A DNA stretch of 64,000 bases from Acanthochromis polyacanthus (GCF_021347895.1 NC_067118.1:13333015-13397014), one strand, 5' to 3'; positions 1 through 33,421 are shown, numbered from the stretch's first letter. Numbers and translations: made by a program. The notes: generated by a model not told the origin, from the letters alone.

Positions 1-699
1 ATGGTGCGATCTGACACTGATGTACCTTGGCCTTGGAGTTCACCTTTAATTTCTTTGGAGGTTGCTCTGGGCTCTTTGGATACAATTCGAAGGATCCGTC
101 TCTTCAATTTGTCATCAATTTTCCTCTTGCGGCCACGTCCAGGGAGGTTGGCTACTGTCCCGTGGGTCTTGAACTTCTGAATAATATGAGCCACTGTTGT
201 CACAGGAACTTCAAGCTGTTTAGAGATGGTCTTATAGCCTTTACCTTTAAGATGTTTGTCTATCATTTTTTTTTCGGATGTCCTGGGACAATTCTCTCCT
301 TCGCTTTCTGTTGTCCATGTTCAGTGTGGTACACACCTTTTCACCAAACAGCAGGGTGACTACTTGTCTCCCTTTAAATAGGCAGACTGACTGATTATGA
401 GTTTGGAAACACCTGTGATGTCAATTAAATGACACACCTGAGTTAATCATGTCACTCTGGTCAAATAGTTTTCAATCTTTTATAGAGGTACCATCATTTT
501 TGTCCAGGCCTGTTTCATTAGTTTGTTTTTTTAAATAATTATGTTAATCAACAATTCAAAAGTAATGGCTGTTTTTGATTATTCAATTTTCAATAAATTT
601 TTATTTATTGTTACTTTTGTGAGTTTCAAGTGATTTCAGTGAGAATTGTGGGTTTTTCCTTCTTTAACTGAGGGGTACCAACAATTTTGTCCACGTGTG
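1..699 (-). mobile_element. Tc1-like transposon, edge-truncated copy A
   Basis: This is the N-terminal end of a Tc1/mariner transposon in minus orientation, cut by the window edge. It aligns base for base with the copies at 9511-11142 and 35650-37296, from the middle of the transposase through the long terminal inverted repeat, which ends at 699 and is followed by the TA target base pair at 700-701. The T run at 266-274 has nine T, where the other copies are one base shorter across the same stretch. The transposase is therefore frameshifted within its first few dozen codons and this copy cannot make the protein. It lies in the mfn2 intron downstream of exon 10. Confidence 0.9.
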
Positions 700-805
700 T
701 ATACAGTCAATGGGTGAAGCTCAAGTATATTACAGACATGATAACAGAAAGATTATTCAGAGTCGGTGCTAATGGAGCTCAACGACTGTTGTCGTTTTTG
801 TTGTC

Positions 806-1058
806 GACCCTGGCAGAGAATTAAATTTGTTGCTGTGGGTTGTCTAGCGCGGCTAGGCTAGTTGTTTCCGGTTGTTTCTGTCAGAATCGTCGTGCCTCTG
901 TCGTCACTTAGTTACGCCCGCCTTCTGACTCTACACTTCATGGTGATTCGTCGGCCAGTTTTAGGAGCACCCAACCTCGAGGCTTACCGAGGGTAACTAG
1001 ACCGACCCTGGCAGAGAATTAAATTTGTAGCCGTGGGTTGTCTAGCGTGGCTAGGCTA
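806..1058 (+). repeat. Short repeat with 55-bp direct terminal copies, kin of the RecQ element
   Basis: Two direct copies of a 55-bp unit lie at 806-860 and 1004-1058. Each begins GACCCTGGCAGAGAATTAAA and ends CGGCTAGGCTA or CGTGGCTAGGCTA, and about 143 bp separates them. The whole stretch is the reverse complement, with mismatches, of the left 200 bp of the helicase-bearing element at 45777-46346. The 55-bp unit is the terminal sequence of that element. It is probably a non-autonomous relative with a duplicated end. No coding capacity is seen. Confidence 0.7.
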
Positions 1059-1391
1059 TTCGTATTGTGCTTAAATTTAGAATGGCTTGATTTGCGTTTC
1101 ATAAATAAACCAGTACATCAGCATAATATCTCAGTATTTTGTCTAAAATGTTTGATTTAATTTAATTGATTTGTGCTTAAATTAAGATAAAATTAATTTG
1201 ATTGATGTAGTCTCACATTACATGGGATGCATTTCAGCCACGAAGGGCATATTCTGGGCTAGGCTGTTTTAGCCCCCTCGAGGTATAAACTGACCTAAGC
1301 CAAAGTATACCCGGGTACAAACTGGGGTATACGGCTACTGTTTAATCTGGCCTGTTACACCGATATGTTGTGATGCTACACTGGCGTTTAC

Positions 1392-24111
<22,720 letters not shown>

Positions 24112-24249
24112 GGCACTGGACAGAGGATAAAGAACAAAAAAACATTATAGTCATGTCTGGCAAAAGTATCACTGAAAGAAAAGGAGACAAACATTACCAG
24201 TCTAGGTGGCACAAATACTTGATTTGTTTTACACATCAACTTGCAGTTT

Positions 24250-24865
24250 TGTGTTATTGGGGGGTGGGGGGTGGGGGCGAGGTCCACTCCTCTTCAATGG
24301 CTGTGCGAAGTTGCTGGATATTGGCCGGAACTGGTACACGCTGTCGTATACGCCGATCCAGAGCATCCCAAACATGCTCAATGGGTGACATGTCCGGTGA
24401 GTATGCTGGCCATGCCAGAACTGGGACGTTTTCAGCTTCCAAGAATTGTGTACAGATCCTTGCAACATAGGGCCATGCATTATCCTGCTGCAACATGAGG
24501 TGATATTCTTGGATGTATGGCCCAACAATGGGCCTCAGGATCTCGTCACGGTATCTCTGTGCATTCAAAATGCCATCAATAAAATGCACCCGTGTTCTTC
24601 GTCCATAACAGACCCCTGCCCATACCATAATCCTCACTGCCACCATGGGCCACTCGATCCACAACATTGACATCAGAAAACCGCTCACCCACACGACGCC
24701 ACACACGCTGTCTGCCATCTGCCCTGAACAGTGTAAACCGGGATTCATCTGTGAAGAGAACACCTCTCCAACATGCCAGATGCCATCAAATGTGAGCATT
24801 TGCCCACTCAAGTCGGTTACGACCGTGAACTGGAGTCAGGTCGAGATCCCGATGAGGACGACAAG
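24250..24865 (-). pseudogene. Tc1/mariner transposase fragment
   Basis: The minus strand encodes the catalytic C-terminal half of a Tc1-type transposase: RIMVWAGVCYGRRTRVHFID, LQQDNAWPYVARICTQFLEA, WPAYSPDMSPIEHVWDALDR and RIRQRVPVPANIQQLRTAIE. The second D and the E of DD34E are present. The N-terminal HTH half is missing or diverged beyond 24865, where a hAT end begins. No TIR was identified at 24250. This is a different family from the other Tc1 copies here. Confidence 0.85.
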
Positions 24866-25370
24866 TCGGGCTGGGCGATATGACGATAGATATCGTCTAG
24901 ACGATAGAAAATGTCTCGTTTTATGTGAAGATCCTATCGTTTATATCGCAGTGTCGCAAAACACGCTTTACGGCAGTATTTTACATCACCGACGTGCCTT
25001 ATGGTAAGCCCAGGTACGCGGCAGCGGCAGTGTTGCCAACTTAGCGACTTTCCAAAGCGTCCTAGCGACTTTCTTGTCAAAAGTGACTAGCGACAAATCT
25101 CGCGACTTTTGTGCCGTTTTGGAGACTGACAGGAAAACTCGGATCATTCTGCAGTTACTGTCCTCAACCAGCAGCATGTGCTGCTGTGAGCTTCTCCCTA
25201 GAGTGCCTATATAATGAGAGTGGCAACATGACGGGTCCAAAAAATTTTGGTCACGTGATCTATAGGAGCCATTTTGTTTCCAATTCATGAACACTGGTTA
25301 TGCCTGTTAACGTTGTTTACAACGTAGAGAGTAATTCTAGGTCTTTTTTGGCTTCATAAATACCTGAAAA

Positions 25371-25520
25371 ATGACGGGCTGTTGTGCCTTTGGGTGCACA
25401 AATCGATCGGAGAAGGGATTACACATGTTTAGATTTCCCAGGAGTAGTGAAAGAATGAAACTGTGGGAAAATAAAGTCCGGAGAGTGGGATGGAAACCGA
25501 CTTCATCATTTTTGTGCCAG
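25371..25520 (+). CDS. THAP domain first exon, intact
   Basis: ATG 25371 gives MTGCCAFGCTNRSEKGLHMF, then RFPRSSERMKLWENKVRRVG and WKPTSSFLCQ, ending exactly at a CCAG|GTTAGT donor. It has the THAP opening (C-x4-C, here CCAFGC), the F-x-FP motif and the conserved W. The CxxH half would lie in the next exon, which is absent. The open frame and good donor suggest it could still be transcribed and spliced into downstream sequence. Confidence 0.65.
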
Positions 25521-25649
25521 GTTAGTCCCATGTATGTACTTTCATGTTATGATGTATGGGTGAATGACAGATAGAAAAGTTTGATGTGATTTTAGGCAGT
25601 TGTGGTTATTTTGACTGACCATTTTCATGCATAGAGATGCATGAAATGT

Positions 25650-25695
25650 GGGCCGCTGAAGTTTAACGGGGTAACCCGTTAAACTTCAGCGGCCC
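25650..25695 (+). repeat. Perfect 21-bp hairpin
   Basis: The arms GGGCCGCTGAAGTTTAACGG plus G (25650-25670) and its exact inverse (25675-25695) are separated by GTAA. The outer-to-inner sequence CCCGTTAAACTTCAGC resembles the TIR of the TTAA elements in this window (CCCTTTAAGCTTCAGT), so it could be two such ends joined head to head. A rho-independent terminator does not apply in this genome. Confidence 0.85.
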
Positions 25696-26656
25696 ATCTG
25701 AGCTTCGAGAACAGCCTCCCTGTTCATTCACATGATTTCCAATTCAACAAACAGCTGACAGTTTTCTGTTTCCTATTTTCCGTCCAACCTGCAGTCACTT
25801 TTCAGCCTCATATGACCCGAACAGGCTCCGTGTTGTTCACCTGTTTCTGGGCTGTTAGCCGCCGTTAGCATGAGGATGCCGTTAGCCATATGCTTACAGC
25901 TGCAGCACCGTACAAGCGGACAGGAAAACGTATTTTACTAAATTTACCGAAGCTGCAAGCTCGATGATAGAAACATTATACACCCATGGAAAGCTTAGAT
26001 TCTCATGAATCCGCCGGTATAAACCACTTTCAGATGTGATTACCACAGCGGGTAATATAAACACATTTGTCCAACAAACAGCAAATAACGTAAACAGTAC
26101 AACTCACCTTTGAAGGCTCAAAACTAGTCACAGATGAAAATATTCCACAAAACGGCCATAATCCAACCTTGGACATCCAGACAAAACAAGCCAGTAAATT
26201 ATTTTGTCCAAAACATGTCTTGAAATCAGTAAACAATCCATAGTTTTCGTGAATGTGCACCTCGCGCTGCGCGTCCCATATTGAGTGAATGGAAACAAAA
26301 TGGCGTCAAATCCCCAGTTGTCGCCACTCTCATTATATAGGCACTCTACTTCTCCCTGTCCCAAAGCACAGGCTGTCAGTCCGCAGCAGTCCCAGTGAGG
26401 GGAGGGGGAGACAGACATCACTCCGCGGCCAGACGGCAGATGAATCACGCATGCGCAAAATCACTACAGATCCCATCCAGACTTACGGAGCAGAAATGAA
26501 ATGAAAATGTTTTCTTCACTGTCATACTAAGACCGACAAGGATCAGACTACCGTACTTTGTAAGGTATGCCGCTGCCCGGTCCCATTCATTCATTGAATT
26601 TACCAAAAAATGTGCTATATCGTTATGTATATTGTATCGGGATATAAAATAAGCTA

Positions 26657-27120
26657 CAGTGCCTATCATAAGCATTCACCCCCTTTGATGGTTTACCCTT
26701 TTATTGCTTTCATAAATCAATCATGGTCAATAAAATTTGTCTCTCTTAACACAAAAATTTATTGGAAAAAACTCTTTAATGTCAAAGTGAAAATAGATTT
26801 CTATAAAGTAATGTTAATGAAAGAAAATTATATAAATGAAAATAATTGTTTGCATAATTATTCACCCCCTTTTTAATTTAATGGTCTAATTCAATAGAGG
26901 TCCATCAAATTGTTGCCAATAGTCTCACAGTTAGTGAAATGAAGATCACCTGAGTGGTGTTGGTGTGTTTCAAGTGATTGAGTTGTAAAACACCTGTGTC
27001 TGAAGGGTCCAGAGAGTGGTTGGTCAGTATTCCTGGCTACCATTACACCATGAAGACAGAAGAACACAAGCAGAAATACCAGAGGCTGAGCAATCAGCTG
27101 TCCTGAACAGGAACTGCATT
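26657..27120 (+). mobile_element. Tc1 fragment, 5' end only
   Basis: It starts after TA with CAGTGCCTATCATAAGCATT and CACCCCCTTTGATG. A second inward copy (TTGCATAATTATTCACCCCC) falls near 26853-26873. The 5' leader of a Tc1 transposase gene follows (CACCATGAAGACAGAAGAAC: MKTEEHKQKYQ). The frame breaks off near 27115 and no right terminus follows. Confidence 0.75.
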
Positions 27121-27292
27121 AGCTGATATAAATGAAAAAAGAAATATATGCATGAGTTCTTAAGCAATGTGATTTTTGAAAATGTCAGTTCTTTCATAAA
27201 AGCTTGAAATTTGGTACACTTGTACAGTTGACCACAATGCTCTTCAACATTCGATCCTATGCCACGCTGTCAGCAATGGTGCTCACAGCAAT

Positions 27293-27577
27293 GATGGAAT
27301 TTTCAGTTTTTAAAAATTACTTCCCGTAGATGGCGTCCTCCTGTACAAATGCATTCTTGAAATCTGCTGTTGAGATTTCTCATTGACCACTGCAACATCT
27401 CAGCTGGGATACTGTGAATTTCATCCTGAATTCTGTTTTAACTCATCCAGAGTTCTTGGTCAAGTCGTGTACACTTTACTCTTGAGATAGACCCAGGTAA
27501 ATTTCAAGAACGCATTCGTACAGGAGGACGCCGTCTACAGGAAGTAATTTAAAAAAAATGAAAATTCCATCATTGTT
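27293..27577 (+). repeat. Inverted repeat, ~70-80-bp arms
   Basis: GATGGAATTTTCAGTTTTTA through CGTCCTCCTGTACAAATGC to TTCTTGAAAT (27293-27362) is the inverse of 27495-27577 with a few mismatches. About 130 bp separates the arms. It looks like a MITE or a folded internal repeat. No flanking duplication could be fixed. Confidence 0.65.
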
Positions 27578-27993
27578 TCTTAAATGGCATGTTTTAAGGT
27601 TTCAATTACTATGAATAAAATATTTTTTCTTCCATCACTCTTGGTTTTATTGGATTGTTAAAAAGTTCCAGTTTTTGTGTCACCACACACGCACACAAAA
27701 AAAAAAATTAAAGGAACACTTTTTAATCTAAGTATTGCATCAAATCAGTCAAACATGTGGGATACTGATCTGGTCAGGTAAGTAACTGAGGGGCTTTTTA
27801 GTCAGTATCATCTGCTTTGGTGCTCATAAAATTAACAACAGATGCACTAGAGGGGTAACAATGAGACAACCCCCAAAACAGGAATGAGTTTACAGGTGAA
27901 GGCCACTGACGTTTTTTTTTTTTTTCCTTCCTAATGTTTGACTGTTTATCACTAGTTTTGCATTTGGCTAGGGTAAGTGTCACTTCTAGTAGT

Positions 27994-28652
27994 ATGAGGC
28001 GATACCTGGACCCTACAGAGGTTCCACAGACAGTCCAACTCCTCCAGGATGGCACATCAATGCGTGGCATTGCCAGGTTTGCTGTGTTGCCCAGCACATT
28101 CTCAAGCGCATGGAGGAGATTCCAGGAGACAGGCAGTTAGTCTAGGAGAGCTTGATAGGGCTGTCGAAGGTCCTCAACCGATCAGCAGGACAGGTATCTG
28201 TTCCTTTGTGCAAGGAGGAACAGGATGAGCACTGCAATAGCTCTACAAAATGACGTCCAGCAGACCACTGGTGTGAATGTCTCTGATCAAACAATCAGAA
28301 AGAGATGTAATGAGAGTGGTCCGAGGGCCCAGCATCCTCGAGTACCCGCTGTGTTCGCTGACTGGCACCGTGGAGCTCAGCTGACATTTGCCATAGAACA
28401 CAGGAATTTGCAAGTCCACCACTGGTGTCCTGTGCTTTTCACAGATGAGAGCAGGTTCACCCTGAGCGCATGTGACAGGCATGAAAGGGTCTGGAGAAGC
28501 CGTGAAGAACGTTATGCTGCCTGTAACATTGTTCAGCATGACCGGTTTGGTGGTGGGTCAGTGATGGTGTGGGGAGGCATATCCATGGAGGGACGCACAG
28601 ACCTCTACAGGCTGGACAATGGCATTTTTACTGCCTTTAGGTATCAGGATTA
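27994..28652 (+). pseudogene. Tc1 transposase remnant, N-terminal part
   Basis: It reads MRRYLDPTEVPQTVQLLQDG, then in another frame [39 protein letters not shown] and [20 protein letters not shown]. The first catalytic aspartate (FTDESRF) is present. There is an in-frame stop near 28139 and a frameshift before 28225. The reading frame resumes at 29760 after the nested element. Confidence 0.8.
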
Positions 28653-28674
28653 AATCCTTTGTCAGACCATACAT

Positions 28675-29754
28675 CAGCGCTTGATTTAAGGCCGAGAGGT
28701 CCGGTGGCCAAAATGACATTTTTTGGCCACCAACAGACGTTAATTTAGACATTTTTAGGAGCCAAAATCAACTTTTAGTGGCCAAAAAAATGTAATCCTA
28801 CTTTTTGCATCCTTTGTGTGTAATAATTTGTCTGTGTGTCACATGGAGATGTTTAGTGCATTTTATGTGCCCTTGGGCCTCTGTCATCCTCTGTAGCATG
28901 CCTGTTGGAACTTAACATAGCTGCATGATGAGTGGTAGTAGTGCAGTGCTTGGTGCTGGGTATAGTTCTGTTACTGTTAAGAGTAGAACAAAATTGGAAA
29001 ATGCCTGTTGTATTTGCTTCCTGCTAATTGCTGGCACTCTTTTCTGCACATTCCATTTTTTTTTAGAAATTATATTTTTCAGCACTGCAATGCATTCTAC
29101 ACAATAGCCACATGGTCCTTAGCCAGGCAACCTCAGGAGGACCTGGGCATGTACTAAGTACTGTACAGGAGTAAGTTCAAGAATTACTTGTGAATTCTTG
29201 ATCTTACTGGCTCCATCAGGAGATGCACTAACAACCAGATTGCTGGAAGTCAGAGGGAAATGGTGTGTAGCCAAGTGTTGAGTGGCAAAACAGCATTGTA
29301 AAAAATATCCGAGCACCTTGTATAGTAACACGTGTGACGTTTCTAAAAATCAAACAGTTTGGCAATCGGTTCAAAATTCAGCGAATAATTCCACTTTGAG
29401 ATTCAGCAGTACGTCTTGCCTCCGTAGATGTCTATGCACCGCTGCCTCCGCTGGTCCTGCTCCGAGATGGCGGCGCTGCAGGCACATCTCTCGACAGCCT
29501 ATGAGGCGTCTACGTATGTTGACCAAGCGCCGGGAATCATGGGAGGTTAATGACATCATACAAAATGACGGTCCCCATGAAGAAAACATAAGCGGTTCAA
29601 CTCGGTGATTTTCGGCTAAAACTTGGATTTGGAGGTCAGCCGCCAAAATCAAAATATTTTGGCCCCTAACCAGGGTGGTTTTTGTCATTTTTGGTCACCA
29701 AAATGGGTTTTTAGTCGCAAATGGTGACCTAGCGACCGTCTAAATCGAGCGCTG
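28675..29754 (+). mobile_element. hAT-like element, 1080 bp, 5-bp duplication TACAT
   Basis: The termini are CAGCGCTTGATTTAAGGC and, inverted, CAGCGCTCGATTTAGACGGT. Both sides carry TACAT (28670-28674 and 29755-29759), once in the pre-insertion Tc1 sequence (gaccaTACATtggtgc). A 5-bp duplication is shorter than the hAT norm of 8. The interior repeats TTTTGGCCACC-type motifs near both ends. No conserved ORF. Confidence 0.82.
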
Positions 29755-29759
29755 TACAT

Positions 29760-30115
29760 TGGTGCAGTGGTCCTGGATTCCTTCTGGTGCACGACAATGC
29801 CCAGTCTTATGTGGTAAGAGAACTCATGCAATTCCGGGAGGATGAAGGAACTGATACCATTAATGAATTTCTCTTTGGAGATTAATAAAGTATCTATCCA
29901 TCTATCCAGCTGGCCCCCATGCTCACCTGACCTGAATCCAATAGAACACCTTTGGAACATTGTTTGTTCCATCCGACACCACCAGGTTGCTCCTCAGACT
30001 GTCCAGGAGCTCAGTCATGCCCTGGTCCAGTTCTGGGAGGAGACACCCCAGGACACCATCTGTCGTCTCATTCAGAGCTTGTCCCGGCATCCTCAGTCAT
30101 GCATACAAGCACATT
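29760..30115 (+). pseudogene. Tc1 transposase remnant, C-terminal part
   Basis: It reads GPGFLLVHDNAQSYVVRELM, then [20 protein letters not shown] and HHQVAPQTVQELSHALVQFW. The second catalytic D (VHDNA) and the E (NPIEHLW) are present. The frame is broken by the LINE-tail insertion at about 29862-29907. Confidence 0.8.
29862..29907 (+). mobile_element. LINE 3'-tail insertion, extremely 5'-truncated
   Basis: GAATTTCTCTTTGGAGATTA, then ATAAAGTATCTATCCATCTATCC, is a typical fish LINE (Rex/L2-like) 3' end with a short-unit tail. It sits inside the Tc1 reading frame, where the sister copy at 34903-34918 runs straight through, so it is a separate retroposition event of under 50 bp. Confidence 0.65.
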
Positions 30116-30626
30116 GAGGCCATACAAACTACCAAATACCATTTTGAGTTGCTGCCAAGGAATTTCAGCAAGATGGACTAGCCTGCCACATCAGTTTTTC
30201 ATTTTGATTTTGGGGTGTCTTGAATTTAGCCCTCCTGGGGGTTGATAATTTTCATTCTCATCAAACAATGTGGCATCTCATCAAACAATGTGGCATCTTT
30301 TCATTCCCAACACATTATCCAGTCCATATCAATGCTAATATCCAATTTGTTTTTCCCCCATATTGAAATATGATGCATTTTCAAAGTGTTCCTTTAATTT
30401 TTTTGAGCAGTGTATATCTCATTCTGTCAGGTGTTGAACACCTGGTGATTGTTCAGGAAACACAGCCATGTCAACTGGGGATAGTCACAACTTAACATAG
30501 GCTGCCTGGTTAATACAGAGCCAGAAAATGTATTATTGTCTCACCAACATAGAAGCACGTCCACTGTTGTGTTGTGTTTGTTTGTGCGTTCAGTGGAACA
30601 GATTCAGAGCAGAATTTCAAGCTTAA

Positions 30627-31153
30627 AGGGGAACTTTGCTTTTTTTTTTTTCCAACCTGGGGTCCGTTTTCATATGTCATTTCATACATGTGAGTGATGG
30701 AGAAATGGATTTTCGACATAGCTCCAGTATTTAACCAGGCAGGCAGCTTAGCAGCTCAGCCAGCACCTCAGCTAGCGAAAAGTATGGGGCAAAATCGCGA
30801 ACGAGATTTGCTTTCTAGCGTCCTGACATTTGGATACAGACCACAACAAAGAGCGATCGCCAGGTAATGTGGAGGTTTTCATTCACTTCTCATCTCTAGT
30901 ATGTTGTGGGACACTTGTTGAGACTATCCGAGCCGGTCAGTGTGTGGAAAAAAGCACGTTAGGGCGGACTTTGACGCGGGGGGGGGGGGGGGGAGGGGGG
31001 CAAGTTGCCCCATACTTTTCGCTAGCTGAGCTGCTAAGCTGCCTGCCTGGCTAAATACTGGAGCTATGTCGAAAATTCATTTCTCCATCACTCACATGTA
31101 TGAAATGACATTTGAAAACAGACCCCAGGTTGAAAAAAAACTGAAGTTCCCCT
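30627..31153 (+). mobile_element. TTAA-flanked MITE with ~170-bp inverted repeats
   Basis: TTAA lies at 30623-30626 and 31154-31157. The ends are AGGGGAACTT and its inverse, and the arms stay similar for about 170 bp (ACATGTGAGTGATGGAGAAA; GCAGGCAGCTTAGCAGCTCA; CGAAAAGTATGGGGCAA). There is a T run in one arm and a G run (30979-30996) in the middle. It is non-autonomous, of piggyBac or Kolobok type, and unrelated in sequence to the 3797-4345 family. Confidence 0.85.
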
Positions 31154-31645
31154 TTAACTCGAGTTTGATCACAGAAACACACTCAGACCCACAACAGCTT
31201 TCCATCATAACAACAGGTAGCATAACATTAGCTTGATTTGCTAAAATGCATCGGAACAAACTGAGACCACATTATCAAAACTAGTCACATAGGCAGTGTG
31301 CGCCAATGACGTCGGCCCATCGGTCAAATCCGATTTGTGTACCAAAAGTTCGGTAAAACTGACTACATTACCGGTCTCATGTCCGGTGTAATTTTTTTCC
31401 TGTAAATCACCCTAAAGTCGCCGAGAATCACCAAGGGATAATGCAACATCAGGGGACAGCAATTTTGTATGATGACGTTATGTCACATGATCACGTCATG
31501 ATTCTCAGCGCGCACAGAGTGATTTCCGGTTACAAGTAAATTCAAGTTTCTGCAGGAGCGTGTGAAAGTAGCGCCAAAACGAAGCTGAGAGCTGTTTTTC
31601 TGGTCAAATTGGATGTGTATGGTGAGTAATTCAATGGTAAAAGTG

Positions 31646-31970
31646 GATGGTGGGATGGTAGAATGGTGTGGGAGGGTGTAGTGACGGTGACAGTGCATGT
31701 ACATGGTAATTTACCAGGTGTACAATGAGAGAGGGTGGATTCTGAGCAAGATTTGGCTGTTGCTATGAGAGTATGGTAGGTTATTTCATGGATTATGGTA
31801 TTTAAGGGTTAATGGTGGGATGGTAGAATGGTGTGGAAGGGTGTAGTGACGGTGACAGTGCATGTAGATGGTAATTTACCAGGTGTACAATGAGAGAGGG
31901 TGGATGCTGAGTTAGATTTGGCTGTTGCTATAGAGTATGGTAGGTTATTACATACCATAATCCATGGTAT
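31646..31970 (+). repeat. Tandem duplication, ~166-bp unit
   Basis: ATGGTGGGATGGTAGAATGG begins at 31646 and again at 31812, and the copies stay nearly identical through GTAGTGACGGTGACAGTGCA and TTACCAGGTGTACAATGAGA to GAGTATGGTAGGTTATT. The few differences indicate a fairly recent duplication. No coding content is apparent. Confidence 0.88.
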
Positions 31971-33039
31971 GGTATGCATAAAATATTCGGTCCAGCAAAA
32001 ACTGTTTCGGTCCAGTAAAAAATTACTGTTTACTGGTCCACGGTCCAGTAATAAATTGTGCCCATTCGCGCAGACTGCATAGGAAACAATAAGAACACGT
32101 TCAGCCCTCTGTCCTACATAGTTTCGAATCTTCTCACCGTTCTTGAAAAATACGCGGGGTTTTTTCGGCCAGCACATTTCTTTTTACTGTCTAGATGATA
32201 GTTACATGCATATAGACTTTATTAACTAGTGATGCCGACATTTTTAAGCGAGGTCTTCTTTATCTAATATCTTTATCTTCACACACAGGTCTGGTCGTGA
32301 CGAATCTGCGGACAAAACATCTGTAGACGGCAACTATCGCCAATTAACCCGATTGCCAGTTAAACTGGAACACCTGAACAGAGAAGGCCATTACTCAGCT
32401 GTGACCTTTCACACAGTTTGAAGGTAGCGCTGCAGTCATAAATTAAATGTCGTCTTAAAAGAATTAAAATCTACTACATAGATTACTACATGAATCAATT
32501 ACATATTTATTTACAATCTACAAATTACCACTGACTGTTAACAGTTGCACAAGCTAGCCTGTGTTAAGATTGTCACATCAAGTAGCATAAGGCTATATTC
32601 CTGGCTATATGTCCATCAGGCCTCGTGCTACTTCAGTTAATTTGGTCCAACTTTCTTGGTCCTCCTTGACCTGGTAACGCCCGAATTCATATAAGCCAGT
32701 GCTAAACTACAAGCTAACTTGCCCTCCACCAAAGTTACCGTAAGTTAGCCGCTAATGCTAGCTACTGTAATACCAAATTAGACTGTTTCGGTTTTGTGAC
32801 TTACCGTGGGGTAGGGAGTCGTCCCTCACAAATAACCTTCTTGCATCCTGGCCCGCTGGCTTTTGAAACGTCTACAAACGTTACTACGCAACTGACTGCT
32901 GAGCTTGTAGTTAGTGGTCTGTGCTAAGTCAGGTGGGTGTCACTACTTGCGCCTTTTCTTCTTCTGCTTCTTTATATGCTGCTTCTGTTTCTTCTTCTCC
33001 TTTTTGGCAACCAAGATTAACGGCGCAATACCGCCACCT
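31971..33039. other. Unassigned, probably repeat-rich
   Basis: A short ACTGTTT...AAACAGT-like palindromic region near 31995-32035 (GGTCCAGTAAAAAATTACTG) resembles a transposon end, but I could not pair it. No gene was recognised in the remainder. Confidence 0.4.
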
Positions 33040-33340
33040 ACTGGACTGGAGTTTTGAACAGTACATAGACCATATAATGGACGTAGCATCTGGCCCGAAA
33101 TATGAAGCCTACCTCGAAGTGTCAAAAACTTGCAGAACCACTAAGTCTGACAGCGACTGGTTTCAAAAAGCTCTGGCCCCATAGATCCCAGCTGTACACA
33201 GCAAAAACTAAAACATGGAAAACAGCTCAGGATTTTATTTTTTATTTTTTGGTTTTCAAGATCAAAACCAGAGACCAAGTGACTAATCTGACAGTAAATC
33301 AATATTAAATTTCTTTAAATTTAATATTTTTAGTCATATG
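33040..33340 (+). repeat. MITE-like repeat shared with 45205-45550
   Basis: The blocks GGACGTAGCATCTGGCCC, AGTGTCAAAAACTTGCA, ACAGCTCAGGATTTT and AAATCAATA occur in the same order in both copies. They begin near a TAGACnnTATA sequence and end in a GTGTGGTTA/ATTGACAGTC stretch. Ends and duplications are not clear. Confidence 0.6.
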
Positions 33341-33421
33341 AGGGGGTGTGGTTACTAGATTGACAGTCTGGTCTAGAATGATTGACAGGTAGTCTGGACA
33401 AGGCAGCCTTGATGCTTCTTC

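Larger units (their letters stand above)
25199..26348 (+). mobile_element. THAP-bearing TIR element, 1150 bp, 8-bp duplication
   Basis: The termini are TAGAGTGCCTATATAATGAG and its perfect inverse (26 of the first 28 bp match), with further inverted similarity around GCCATTTTGTTTCCA. The duplication CTTCTCCC lies at 25191-25198 and 26349-26356; other copies of the surrounding hAT have it once. A THAP exon enters from the left. The right part (25973-26287) is shared with the TTAA elements, so the element is mosaic. P elements have THAP domains and 8-bp duplications and are one candidate; TAG-AG ends and 8 bp would also fit hAT. I leave the superfamily open. Confidence 0.85.
24866..26656 (+). 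mobile_element. BED-type hAT, copy 1, right end lost
   Basis: The left end GGGCTGGGCGATATGACGAT is the inverse of the right end of the copy at 62892-63559 (TGACC, then inverse ATATCACCCAGCCC). Shared interior: TGTTGCCAACTTAGCGACTT, GAGACTGACAGGAAAACTCG, and near 26520-26590 the BED-finger coding remnant (ACCGACAAGGATCAGACTAC). The right terminus is missing: a Tc1 end begins at 26657 after a TA. It is interrupted by the THAP element 25199-26348. Confidence 0.75.
27695..30412 (+). mobile_element. Tc1-like relic (GAGCAGTG family), split by two insertions
   Basis: It has the same family as 33848-35390. The right end TTTAATTTTTTTGAGCAGTG ends at 30412 before TA; the left end is blurred in an A run near 27695-27708 before TTAAAGGAACACTTTTTAAT. 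It is interrupted by a hAT-like element (28675-29754) and by a 5'-truncated LINE tail (about 29862-29907). Pseudogenised transposase parts are listed separately. Confidence 0.85.

Noticed and set aside
25650..25695. Transcription terminator hairpin
   Set aside because: Intrinsic terminators are bacterial; here the hairpin lies inside a fish transposon.
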